A stretch of DNA of 56,654 nt from Prorocentrum cordatum (Eukaryota; Sar; Dinophyceae; Prorocentrales; Prorocentraceae). This document shows, piece after piece, positions 19,119 through 27,551 of this stretch. Location: the NCBI GenBank assembly GCA_963575745.1, contig CAUYUJ010002050.1:37501-94154 (forward strand), given 5' to 3'. The translations under genes were made by a program, and so were the position numbers. Every line of letters starts with the position of its first letter. Positions within the stretch are counted from its first letter, which is position 1. Below the pieces are notes generated by a model. It was not told the origin of the DNA. It was given only the letters and a program-made list of their open reading frames with translations, and did not search any database.

Positions 19119-20351
19119 ATGTCCTCGTCGTCCGACAGGTGATCCTCGGGAACGTCTTCCTCTGATGAATCAGCAGCCTCAGATGTGACTTGGTAGCCCT
19201 GGGTGTTTCGCGACGCCGCCCCTCGCCCACTGCCAGGGGTGTAGCACAGGCTGCCATTTTGTATTCGACGTAGTCGTTCAGCCACCTTAGGTGCAGTTAG
19301 CCTAGCTTCAGGGAGAGCCGCAAGCGGCTGAGCCACTGCGGGATCGGGCGGAGTCGGCGGGTCGTCCACATCTAGACCGATGTCACGCAGGAGACCGAGA
19401 CAAGGGCCAGGATCCTCTATACCGAAGAATCCTCTCTTTTCTGCCTTGTATTGTTCCACGGCCTGTCGACGCTGGGCTTGGTTCATGTTGAACCATCGTC
19501 CAAGATGCACTCCGGGATTGGTAGACTCAGGTAACTTCTTTAGCCATTGGGCACTATATTTTGGCTCTGGGTCTGTGACCCACACTCGGGTTATAGGCAC
19601 ATAATCAAGGTCACACTAGAGAACAAGTCGCATGCTACATGTCTTTCGACGGCCTGTCAACGGAAGCTTTTGAAGTAAATCTTATGTTGTAAGTCCAGCC
19701 ACAATCCGTCTGTCTTCGAAGTACTCCATCGCATCCAGATTTTGAGTTGTTCGAGCAAGAAGTTGCCCTTTCCCTGGAACTTTCTCACGCGGCTTAGCCG
19801 CTGAGAAGTTGGACTGTCTGTCCAAACGATACTCAAGTTGTGCGAGTCCCAGTTTCTGGTTTTTGTCTGCAGGATGGGAATCGCGCTGAGGGCCCCTGCC
19901 GTCAACTACCAAAGGCACAATCACCCACGCACAGACCCCCAGGACCGTCATCATCTAAATCGGCCTCGGAGTCAAAGCGCGGGGCGCCCTCGCCTTCTCG
20001 AGGAGGCGGTGGCACCATAATGGCAGGATCATCAACATTAAACATATTGTCCGGTCTTATCCCTGTGGCTGGCAGTTGTCCGTCTGGGACGGCCGCAGCC
20101 TCTCCTGTCTCTGTAGGGATTGTGACGGAACGTACCTCCTTCGCCGCTTTCTCGCATGCTTCTCGCAAAGGAAACTGAGGCGATTGGTCGTCAGCAGTGC
20201 CATCTAGATGTTGCTGTACACTTGATCCGATTTCTCGATTGTAGGTCGTTTTCCCTCTGGTGTACGCCCTGATTCCATATTCAGTCCATCCAATTGTCTC
20301 AGAGGTATAACGTAACATCTGGTCCGACCAATCACCCCGCTTTGTGCACAT
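18854..20351 (-). pseudogene. Integrase-RT linker region, several frames
   Basis: Frames 20351-19902, 19954-19682 and 19600-18854 in turn give plausible minus-strand coding without strong motifs. The first is the integrase tail (REIGSSVQQHLDGTADDQ), then a Pro/Asp-rich stretch. The last holds VWVTDPEPKYSAQWLKKL and GVHLGRWFNMNQAQRRQAVEQYKAEKRGFFG before an acidic low-complexity tract that leads into the RT frame. This is the variable linker expected between integrase and RT in copia pol. At least three frame changes. Confidence 0.55.
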
Positions 20352-21891
20352 GCCCCAAGTATATCCCTGGAGTCATCGTCGCCCCAGTCTTGGCGGTGCG
20401 AAACCGGGATTCAGGTGGATGCACATAACGGACAAGTGATCCGAAGGGAAGAAGCGGAGCATTAAATTGGCACCCGAATCGCCTTCCACAACTGGACTTC
20501 CCGTCAGCGGGAGTTCTAGTATTGTAGCATAGACAGAAATATCGAACTGCGTCGGTCCAATATGGTGGTGGAAGGCCGGCCTGCATAAGTAAGGCTCTGG
20601 CTCCCATCTGCACAACGCCGTCCGCACGCTCGGCGACAGCGTTTTGTTTCTTATTTCCGGGGATGGTAGGATCATGGGCAATATTGAGCTCGTAACATGC
20701 CCTAGCAAGCTCTCTTGCACCATCTGTATAACAATATTCTAACTATTCCTCCGGGGCTCGCAGGTTTACTAACAAGTTGCAAACGTGAGCCGCAGACTTG
20801 TCGAGTACAACCTGAGCGGCGAGAGAATCCGTAGCTCGGTCGCGAAAAGTCACACACGCGGTCTCGTCGCGGAGTCCCCGCGAGAGTTCATCCATCGCCA
20901 ACCAATGGTCCATCGTCGTCAGTTGTCCGAACGAAGTGGGGTTAGCGTATGGGCGGGGAACCTTTAGCCCTTTGTTATGCGCTTTGCGCTGTTGCTTTCT
21001 GATAGCTTTGGCCCAATTGCACGCTGAACAATATGGGTTCTTGGGAGTATGAGTTAGGAGGCGCGGTAGGGAGGCTGCAGCCTTTTTGAGCCGCTCGGCA
21101 AGGGTCTCCGACACCTCAACCTCCGCAACATCTGGGTCTAAATCTGGCGGTGCGTCGACGTCGACTAAGTCGACACCGTCAGCGTCTCCAGCCTCGCCCT
21201 CCTCGGGTCCTGGGGCTGCGTTGCACGTCCTGGTGTCTAGTCCTCTACTTACTTCGTACGGAAGGTATCCTGAAACTCCGTATCCGCACTGGCATCTATA
21301 CGCGGCAGCGCAAGCCTCGGCTTTGCCGGGCTGCTCGTCGAATGGACCGACGGCTTGACCGTGGTCGGGCAAAGCTGAGAGACTTTTAGGGGCAGCAATA
21401 CCGGTCGGCGTCCGAGTCCAACCGCATTCGCTGGCAACCTGAGGCGAATAGTAGAAGTAGGTGATGGTATCCGCAGAGTCTATCGAAGACGGGAAAGCGT
21501 GCGCGATCTCAGTCGGCCGCCCATCAGCGTAGCTGTGGGTACCAATCAGCTCATGTGTGCGCAGGTCTATGGTTGCGCGAGTCTGGACCGCATGGGGCTG
21601 AGGGCCCCCCGCAGATTCCACGTTGTCCAAGAGTGCCTTGGCGCCCGGCGTCACGCAACACCACCGCTCGGGGGGCTCGCTCCTTCCGGCGGCAGCTGCG
21701 CACATCCACTGACCCAGCGCCTCTTTGCCTGATAGGGTCAAGTATGGCATCTTGCCCTCAACGCCCAGGTCCACTCTTTGGCCGTTGGGCAACAATAGGC
21801 AAGGCCTTCGGCCTGCTGGCCAAAAGAAACTAAAGCCGCGATTCATGCACCGCTTCTTTCCCACCGAAATCACGCACGGGGTCTCCGGCAT
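20332..21891 (-). pseudogene. Copia integrase with HHCC region, one in-frame TAG
   Basis: Frame 21891-20743 opens with the protease tail (PCVISVGKKRC, PYLTL). LTHTPKNPYCSACNWAKA follows, the gag-pre-integrase Zn region with C-x2-C. LTTMDHW supplies the first catalytic Asp (20,910-20,908). A single TAG (20745-20743) interrupts RAPEE-stop-LEYCYTDGAREL, after which the same frame continues. The second Asp is in YTDGAREL (20,724-20,722) and the Glu in QNAVAERADG (20,631-20,629). The tail PFGSLVRYVHPPESRF...PGIYLGH is typical of the copia integrase C-terminus. Only 30 residues separate the last Asp and Glu, against the usual 35. Confidence 0.85.
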
Positions 21892-21955
21892 GACTAAAGC
21901 ATTAAAACTGCCACCCTTAAATTTGGGACACGCGATGCGAACTGAACCGAGGGCC

Positions 21956-22714
21956 TTAGATTCCCCCCCCAGCAGTGTTCAGAGTGATCGATTGCGGAAG
22001 CTTTCGAATCAATATCATTGCACCTGCGCTCCTAATATATTTCTCCGCAATTAGGTTGTACCCGCGCCCAGTATCTATAATGAAACTCAACGCCCCCAGA
22101 TACGCAGCGTCTTTATCTGTGCATCCAGCAGCGGCTGAGCCGCGCGGGCCTTCTTTCCCCTCCTCGTCCTTCAACCAGAGATGCCAGACATGATCTTGCA
22201 GGTCTGATGCTCGGATTAGAGCTTCAGCGACAGATGCCCTAGACTGTATCGACATCTGTCGGCGCATTTCCCCTGGGAGCTTCCATCTATCTTTCCTACT
22301 TGAAGGCAACTCTTTCAAATCGTGGCGACGCGCTGTCCTCCAAGTGATAGTCGGCTCCTCAGTAGAGGGGTGAAAACGGACACGGAGATTGCATCGGTTG
22401 CTATTCCGGTGTCTTATGCAGCTCTTACTAGGGGGAACGCACCAGCACTTCTTGATCGCGTCCCGAGAAAGAGGGCACAGGAAATTCGCAAGGACGTAGA
22501 CGAGACACTCGACCTGTTTCCTGCTGCCCTGGTGAAACTCACCTTTGGAAGTATCCCAATAGTCTCCTCCGTCGGCACTAGACGTAACAGTCAAAAACTT
22601 AGGGCTGTTTTGCTTCTGCCCTGGGAGGCCCGGGGATAATGGGGCGGGGCACGCGACGGCACCCAGGCTGATTGAATCAGCGGGTCTCTTCCTATCCCCC
22701 CGTGTTCTGCTCAA
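21956..22714 (-). CDS. Copia aspartic protease region (252 codons, partial)
   Basis: ALSFIIDTGRGYNLIAEKYI (residues 208-227) carries the D-T-G catalytic triad of retroviral-type aspartic proteases, preceded by the usual hydrophobic strand (Asp214 coded at about 22,075). The following strands (AGAMILIRKLP) lead into the 21891 frame after a frame change. The upstream 200 residues form a linker after gag, containing VEALIRASDLQDHVWHLWL-like helices and Cys-rich stretches. The protease would process the Gag-Pol polyprotein. Confidence 0.75.
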   Translation of the reverse strand: MSRTRGDRKRPADSISLGAVACPAPLSPGLPGQKQNSPKFLTVTSSADGGDYWDTSKGEFHQGSRKQVECLVYVLANFLCPLSRDAIKKCWCVPPSKSCIRHRNSNRCNLRVRFHPSTEEPTITWRTARRHDLKELPSSRKDRWKLPGEMRRQMSIQSRASVAEALIRASDLQDHVWHLWLKDEEGKEGPRGSAAAGCTDKDAAYLGALSFIIDTGRGYNLIAEKYIRSAGAMILIRKLPQSITLNTAGGGI

Positions 22715-22785
22715 CCGACGCAGGCTTCGCCACGACTACCAAACAAGGGCGGCAAGAAATAATACCATTAATAAAATTATGTTCA

Positions 22786-23121
22786 TCATTCCTCCAGCAC
22801 TGACGGCTGAGCGGCCAGTGTGGAGCCATTGTCACGCAACAGAATGACCTGGAGTGGTCTTAGCGAACCAGCATTCTTTTCCGCGTGAGCATTTTCCCGT
22901 TTCCTTGTAGGAGCGGCAGACCATGTCTTTGCCTTTGCCGCCGCCTTTGTTTTTCTCTCCATCCTTTTTTTACGTTTGTCGGAATTAGCACTAGTGGCTC
23001 TGGAGCCACCATTGCTTCCCGTCGAAGAGGTATTGGCAGCGGCAGCATTGGCCTGTTTGGAAGTACGCTCATATCCCAAAGATTGTCCAGCGTCAAGTCT
23101 CGCTTGTTCCCCACTTGTCAC
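22786..23121 (-). CDS. Gag-protease linker, basic (111 codons)
   Basis: Lys/Arg/Ala-rich (SDKRKKRMERKTKAAAKAK, RKRENAHAEKN), likely disordered and RNA-binding in the Gag-Pol chain. It begins within the last codons of the gag frame (end 23,093), which suggests either a frameshift mutation or a frameshift site between gag and pol. Confidence 0.45.
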   Translation of the reverse strand: MTSGEQARLDAGQSLGYERTSKQANAAAANTSSTGSNGGSRATSANSDKRKKRMERKTKAAAKAKTWSAAPTRKRENAHAEKNAGSLRPLQVILLRDNGSTLAAQPSVLEE

Positions 23122-24538
23122 GCTTCAGCTTCTCAGCATCGGTTAGCCCTCTGTGGGCTTTGTTACATCCGTCTTCTGGTCCTCGACAATTCTTGGGGTC
23201 TCGGGAGTATGCGTAACACGGAATGGCACTGTCTTTCCCACGTGACTGACTTCTATTATTCTGCGGTCCTCCTTTCCCACGGTTGCCAGTCGGTGTCTGG
23301 GATCGGCCCTGCCCCTTTCGGCCCCTGTCCTTCGATCTCCCTCTAGGGTTCTTATATCGGGCAGGAGCGGCACTGGACTTGCGCCCCGCACTCGGCTGAG
23401 CCGGCGCGGCATTCTTGGGCTTCTTATGCTTGAAAAGACAGCCCTTTCCTGCGCGCGGGCAAGTTTCGCCCTTGTCCACGAATCTGCACGTGGTTTCGCC
23501 CTTAGTCTTCCCGCCTTTCATGACATCCGGGGGTTTCCCCAACTTGGCAGCAATCTCTGCCGGGGCGGCTTTACTGCCTGCGTTCCTCCGGTTGTCATTG
23601 CCTCCGCCTCCGCCGAATCGTGCTTGCCTAGCACGTTGGTTCAAGGTGCCCTCGTGCACGCTGATATTCCTCTCTTCTTTTTCTCGCAACATCATTTCTT
23701 CAATCTGCTCCACTAGCCATTCATAAGTCTTTACGCCATGTCCCATTTTATATATTGACAAGTCGTATAATTGGCCCACGAAGTTCAGTTTGTTCGGTTT
23801 CCTGCATTGTTCGAGAACATGTGCACGAATCGAGGCCCTCATCTCATCGGACGGAGGCTTAGCGCCATAAAGCTGTTGATATACGTCTGTCCATTCATTG
23901 TAAAAATGATACAGGTTAGCATCAGGCTTGTGCGGGTCGATGTTCACCTTGAAGAGGTAACGTGAAATGCGACGTTGTCCAAACTCTGATCTTACCGAAC
24001 ACCAGTGACAAATTGCCCGCACCATTTCGCGTCCCGCCATGAGTATTCCCTCGGTCTGGGCGCTGAATTCCACACGAGTTATCTGTTGGAGCAAATGAGT
24101 GTGATGACTAAGCTGATATCGACTCCTTCGCATTTTGTTGAACTACTTTTCGATGAGATTCGTTGCGATCATGAGGTCGAGACGCTGGAATCGCCCTGCA
24201 TCTTTCAGCTGCTCATCCCCCACGGCTGGACCCATAGCCTCGGCAATCCAGTGCTGCGCTGCCTGGCTCTCGGGCGATGATCCAGCGAGCGCACGTATTG
24301 CGTGAGTTTTGCACTCACGAATGTTCGTTACATCAGGGATGTCCAACAAATCAATTTTCTGGTTGTTACCAACCTGTCCCCACTGATCTAACGGCGTGCT
24401 TTCGTCAATTACTACCGAGTCGTGCGGTCCGCCGGGGCCCTGGGGCCCCCTGCGTCCATCCCCCACTCTCAGAGGGGTCTGACCCCCCTGGGCTTCCCGG
24501 AGGCGACCCACGTGGTCCTCTACCACGATCATCTTCAT
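23093..24538 (-). pseudogene. Gag with two CCCH zinc fingers, one in-frame TAG
   Basis: Segments 24538-24143 and 24133-23093 are in one frame, split by one TAG (NLIEK-stop-FNKMRRSR). The capsid-like helical part includes LYHFYNEWTDVYQQLYG and VKTYEWLVEQIEEMMLREKEE. Two zinc motifs follow in the second segment: C216-x8-C225-x6-C232-x3-H236 and C306-x9-C316-x6-C323-x3-H327. Arg/Gly/Ser-rich RNA-binding stretches lie between them. These are CCCH fingers, not the CCHC knuckles usual in copia Gag. Gag packages the element RNA. Repairing the TAG requires only C-to-T reversal, so it is likely a point mutation. Confidence 0.8.
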
Positions 24539-25109
24539 GCGAAGATACGATCTCAGTGTTAGGAGCGTCGCTCTTGTCGTCTCCTTCCCCGCCCTGTCCT
24601 GCTTCGCCCGACGACTTAGTCGCCGTCATTCCCGTAGGACCATCTCCATAGGATGGGCGGAGACTGGCGAGAGCGTTATCTTCGTTAGGTCCCGTTAGCT
24701 TCATCCCTGCAGGAAGTCCATTTTCAGCGGTGCTCGGCTTAGCCGGATAATTCTAGGGCAGGGCCTGGCACAGTAAAATGTTGACGCAACAGCGGCCCCA
24801 CGGGAGTTTCTTGCGAAAACAACGGAAATCCGAACGAATTCGATTTGAGTCCGGCTTCGCGCTAGTTTCAATATACGGAGTCGGGTCGGTGATGATAGCC
24901 TTAAGCCTCATCTTTCCTTTCTCTGCATTAGCTGCGTTCGAAGCAATCTCTTCCTCTCGCATGTTAGCCGCTGACCTTTCACTCTTCCACAGGTCGCATC
25001 TAGAGCATCTCCTTGTACTCGCATCGATATGTTCGTCACGCGCCGATCTACCACATCCGACGCACTTGTCTGTCTTTAGACGAAAACCAACGGCACAGAA
25101 CTGATCCAC
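24405..25109 (-). pseudogene. Gag leader with zinc ribbon, two frames segments
   Basis: Frame 25109-24753 begins with DKCVGCGRSARDEHIDASTRRCSRC: C16-x2-C19 and C35-x2-C38 form a four-Cys zinc-ribbon pattern. A charged helix (NMREEEIASNAANAEKGKMRLK) follows. Segment 24704-24405 lies in the same frame and is acidic/Gly-rich. It overlaps the start of the 24538 gag frame, so the reading frame must change between about 24,540 and 24,410. Confidence 0.5.
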
Positions 25110-25578
25110 GGGGGGCGTGTTTCCTTCCCCTCGGGAGGAGGATGTATTGCACCTCCTACCAGCATGGTCGATGCTCCCGCATTTTCCAAGGTCGTCTGAT
25201 CAAATTGCGTAGGGACGGATACAATGCCCGACGACTGAGCCGTCGACAACTGGTGTATATTCGATCCGGTCGGCTTAGCCGGCGGGCACTTAGCATTGCT
25301 CGACGTTGCAAGCTGAAGGGGCGATCTAGCTTCCTCATACGATTTAAGCTCTTCCAGATAGAGATTGTTCTGGTTGGTTATCTTCGCAGCTACGGCTTGG
25401 GTGCTGGCTGCTTCCAGCCTGGCGGTCTTGAGCTTTTTTTGTAAGCCCTGTTTTTCTCATTCCGCCATGACTGTCGCGATGTGTTCTCCTTCTGCCCTGG
25501 CCACCGCGACAGCTGCGGCAATCGCATTGGCGTCAGCAGACTCTTTATTTGCCATCGCGACGGCCTGTCTCTCCGAGA

Positions 25579-25917
25579 TCAATAATTCCCTGATTTGTTT
25601 TCGGCTTCCCGCCCCACTTGCCTTTTAACGGTCTCAGTCTGATTGTACATATGTTCTGTAAGCGCCTGTTCACGCTCTCTAGCAGCCATGGCTACGGCGA
25701 CCCGCTCAGCCTCGAACGTTTTTCTAGCGTCGATTCCAGATTCAGTTAATTCTTCTCTGTCCAATCGAGCTCTTTCGGCCAGTTGCGCTTCATTGGTCAG
25801 AAACTCTTTCTGAGTGTTAGCCTCCGCTCGCCTGGCCTGGTCCTGAATAGACTGCGTGAGGAGATGCGCGCAGTCATGCTCTTCCATCGGGTAACGCTCC
25901 GCGCGCAGCCACTGCAT
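25579..25917 (-). CDS. Coiled-coil segment of the gag leader (112 codons)
   Basis: RRAEANTQKEFLTNEAQLAERARLDREEL and FEAERVAVAMAAREREQALTEH form one long, charged helix with heptad-like spacing, without Pro or Gly. It could oligomerise Gag. It is probably continuous with the 25,578-25,110 stretch (short frames) towards the zinc-ribbon segment. Confidence 0.45.
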   Translation of the reverse strand: MQWLRAERYPMEEHDCAHLLTQSIQDQARRAEANTQKEFLTNEAQLAERARLDREELTESGIDARKTFEAERVAVAMAAREREQALTEHMYNQTETVKRQVGREAENKSGNY

Positions 25918-26122
25918 GTTGCACCTGTTGCAAACGTCCGATCAATTCTTGCACACTGGGTTCCTACATGCGCCTTCTGGCCTGTTGGCTTTTCCTGGGC
26001 ATCTGCTCTCCGCCTGAGGCGCGCAGTCAATGTTGGGGTTCCAACGTGCCTCCATCGTAGAAGCCGCACTGTTGTTCCTTGAGGTAGGTCTCGCCCCTGA
26101 TCTTGGTATCTTGGGCCTTCCC

Positions 26123-27292
26123 CTACTTGAAGCATTTGATCTGAGCGGAACGAAAGTGCTTTCTGGTGGTTTGGGCGCATTTAAGAATTCCCCATCCTTT
26201 TCGTCGTGTTATTAGCTGAGCGCACGTAGCTGGTTGTCCGACCATTCCTTCATCTTCAACAACAGCTGGAATCGAGGGTTGCCACTCACCTGAGATGGTG
26301 GCATTACGGAAGAAACCTTCCTTCAGCGGCGAGACGTTCAGCTCGTAGTCCTCATCTCGTTGTTTCTTGAGGCGAGGCTCGGGGGGTCGCCCTGTGGACG
26401 CCCTCTTATGCTTCATTTGAGCCTCCGCCCTGTCCGCCTGGGGCGTCAGGATACTAGTGTCTTCATCAGATCCATCCGGAGACCATCTTTCTTCTTGAGC
26501 AGGGATGTCTTCTTCCAACATCACGGACAAAGCTCGGCCCAGGGAAATATCATTATTGGTGCTGCCAAAATCTTCCTCCATTGAATAGATTTCATGATCT
26601 TTTCCAATTGGTTCATCGCTGTCCTGGCCGAATTCTCCGTTAAGTGCTATCGGGGTTGGGGCGTTGACGCTCGCGCCCACCCATTCGGACGGGATATCAG
26701 GGCACGTGTTCCGATTCCTTTGGACTTCCCATGGCCGGACGGCTTCGCCAACGGCAAAGGCAGTAGCGCGTGGAGTATATGGAATTGGGCTCATTGACTC
26801 AGTCGATTTGGCACTCCATGATGAAAAAGCATTTTGTCTGGGTCTTGGCGCGGCGCAATCTCGCCCGTGCGGGTCCAGGGTTTGCTCGCGATTACCTATC
26901 GGAGTCCTCGCGGGGGATACGTCTACCGACATTTCGGTTATCCCCTCGGCATTTCTTCCCCTGACTACCCGAGTGGCGATGTCTGAAGGAGGGGTTCGGC
27001 CCTGAACTGGGTCGTCACTGTCTGCGTCGCGTCCATCATGTTGTGCAACCCGCCTGTCGGCGCCCCTCGAGATATTGGACACGACATCAGGTCTCCTCAT
27101 AGCTCTTTCCCGCGGCGACTGAGTCGCGGGGCGCAGCTGAGAATTTTCTCTTGTATCTAATGGCCCCGCGTCGACTGAGTCGCGCGTTTCGGCTGATAAC
27201 CAGTCTTTCCTCTGAGAATCGGGGTAAGATGACAAAGGGATTAAGATCTCATGTTCACTCTGCTCAGGGAGAGATGGGGCGGGATGAGGCAT
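26123..27292 (-). CDS. First ORF after the 5' LTR, acidic leader (389 codons)
   Basis: The open frame starts inside the 5' LTR (Met at 27,292) and crosses the LTR/internal junction; a start after 27,200 is equally possible, for example MRRPDVVSNI (27,097). The content is Asp/Glu/Ser/Pro-rich without recognisable folds (YSMEEDFGSTNNDISLGRALSVMLEEDIPAQEERW). It ends in a basic tail (RRKGWGILKCAQTTRKHFRSAQIK). Likely the N-terminal, disordered part of the Gag polyprotein. Confidence 0.5.
   Translation of the reverse strand: MPHPAPSLPEQSEHEILIPLSSYPDSQRKDWLSAETRDSVDAGPLDTRENSQLRPATQSPRERAMRRPDVVSNISRGADRRVAQHDGRDADSDDPVQGRTPPSDIATRVVRGRNAEGITEMSVDVSPARTPIGNREQTLDPHGRDCAAPRPRQNAFSSWSAKSTESMSPIPYTPRATAFAVGEAVRPWEVQRNRNTCPDIPSEWVGASVNAPTPIALNGEFGQDSDEPIGKDHEIYSMEEDFGSTNNDISLGRALSVMLEEDIPAQEERWSPDGSDEDTSILTPQADRAEAQMKHKRASTGRPPEPRLKKQRDEDYELNVSPLKEGFFRNATISGEWQPSIPAVVEDEGMVGQPATCAQLITRRKGWGILKCAQTTRKHFRSAQIKCFK
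27183..27200 (-). promoter_or_regulatory. Candidate primer-binding site next to the 5' LTR
   Basis: Reading the minus strand across the junction gives (TG)GTTATCAGCCGAAACG. TGG plus about ten bases is what a tRNA 3' end (..CCA) would pair with, and TGGTTATCAG is near the TGGTATCAGAG site used by copia elements primed by initiator tRNA-Met. The first TG(G) overlaps the shared LTR end, hence the uncertain boundary. Confidence 0.45.
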
Positions 27293-27543
27293 TGATAAGG
27301 CAAGTATTCGTTAAGCAAGGCTAGTCTATCAGGAACGGGCACGGAGGAGGGCGGCCGAGGACGGACGACGACGAGCCGCCCGCGCGCCCCAGCGCGCTCC
27401 TTTTCTCTCCTGCCAGCCGAGGTCGGCTGGCTCGAGCAGTCGCATGGATGCGGAAACGCAGCTTCAGTTCAAGCGGGCAGTGCAACGCACACAAGCTAAA
27501 CTAAATTCTAAATGAATATGAGGCGGAGAGGAGCATATTTACT
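27201..27543 (-). repeat. 5' LTR (right copy)
   Basis: Gap-free match to 4484-4826. Transcription of the element should start here and run leftwards. Positions 27352-27442 are identical to the other LTR and include the 18-bp palindrome at 27413-27430. Confidence 0.92.
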
Positions 27544-27551
27544 GGGGCGCG

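Larger units (their letters stand above)
5003..27182. repeat. Dispersed covarying palindromes with CTNAG core
   Basis: At least 26 sites have the core CT-N-AG inside perfect inverted arms of 5-7 bp. They start at 5003, 5609, 6823, 7042, 8328, 8534, 9140, 10515, 11951, 13211, 14134, 14913, 14944, 15997, 17513, 17850, 19054, 19789, 21160, 22131, 23393, 24612, 24735, 25271, 27115 and 27172. Examples are CGGCTTAGCCG, TGACTAAGTCA, GAGGCTGAGCCTC, CACAGCTAAGCTGTG, TGCCTAAGGCA, CCACTGAGTGG and GTCGACTAAGTCGAC. The arms differ but remain complementary; the centre is G, T or A on the + strand. Many further sites have one mismatch (for example 6523, 10140, 25232). They occur in all coding frames of the element. 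Confidence 0.88.
4484..27543 (-). mobile_element. Giant Ty1/copia-type LTR retrotransposon, 23,060 bp
   Basis: Bounded by two direct 343-bp repeats (4484-4826 and 27201-27543) that align without gaps at exactly 22,717 bp offset. The minus strand carries, in order, a long gag, aspartic protease, HHCC zinc region plus DDE integrase, copia-type reverse transcriptase with YVDD, and RNase H. Integrase before RT is diagnostic for copia. Another 11 kb of minus-strand frames follows before the 3' LTR. The insertion splits a + strand LINE. A candidate imperfect target duplication is GGGGAG (4478-4483) against GGGGCG (27544-27549). Usual copia elements are about 5-6 kb, so this one is some four times longer. 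Frameshifts and in-frame stops, with about 10% LTR divergence, indicate an old copy. Confidence 0.93.

Noticed and set aside
23085-23125. Programmed frameshift between gag and pol
   Set aside because: Several other frame changes occur through the element and I see no clear slippery site, so a mutation is as likely.
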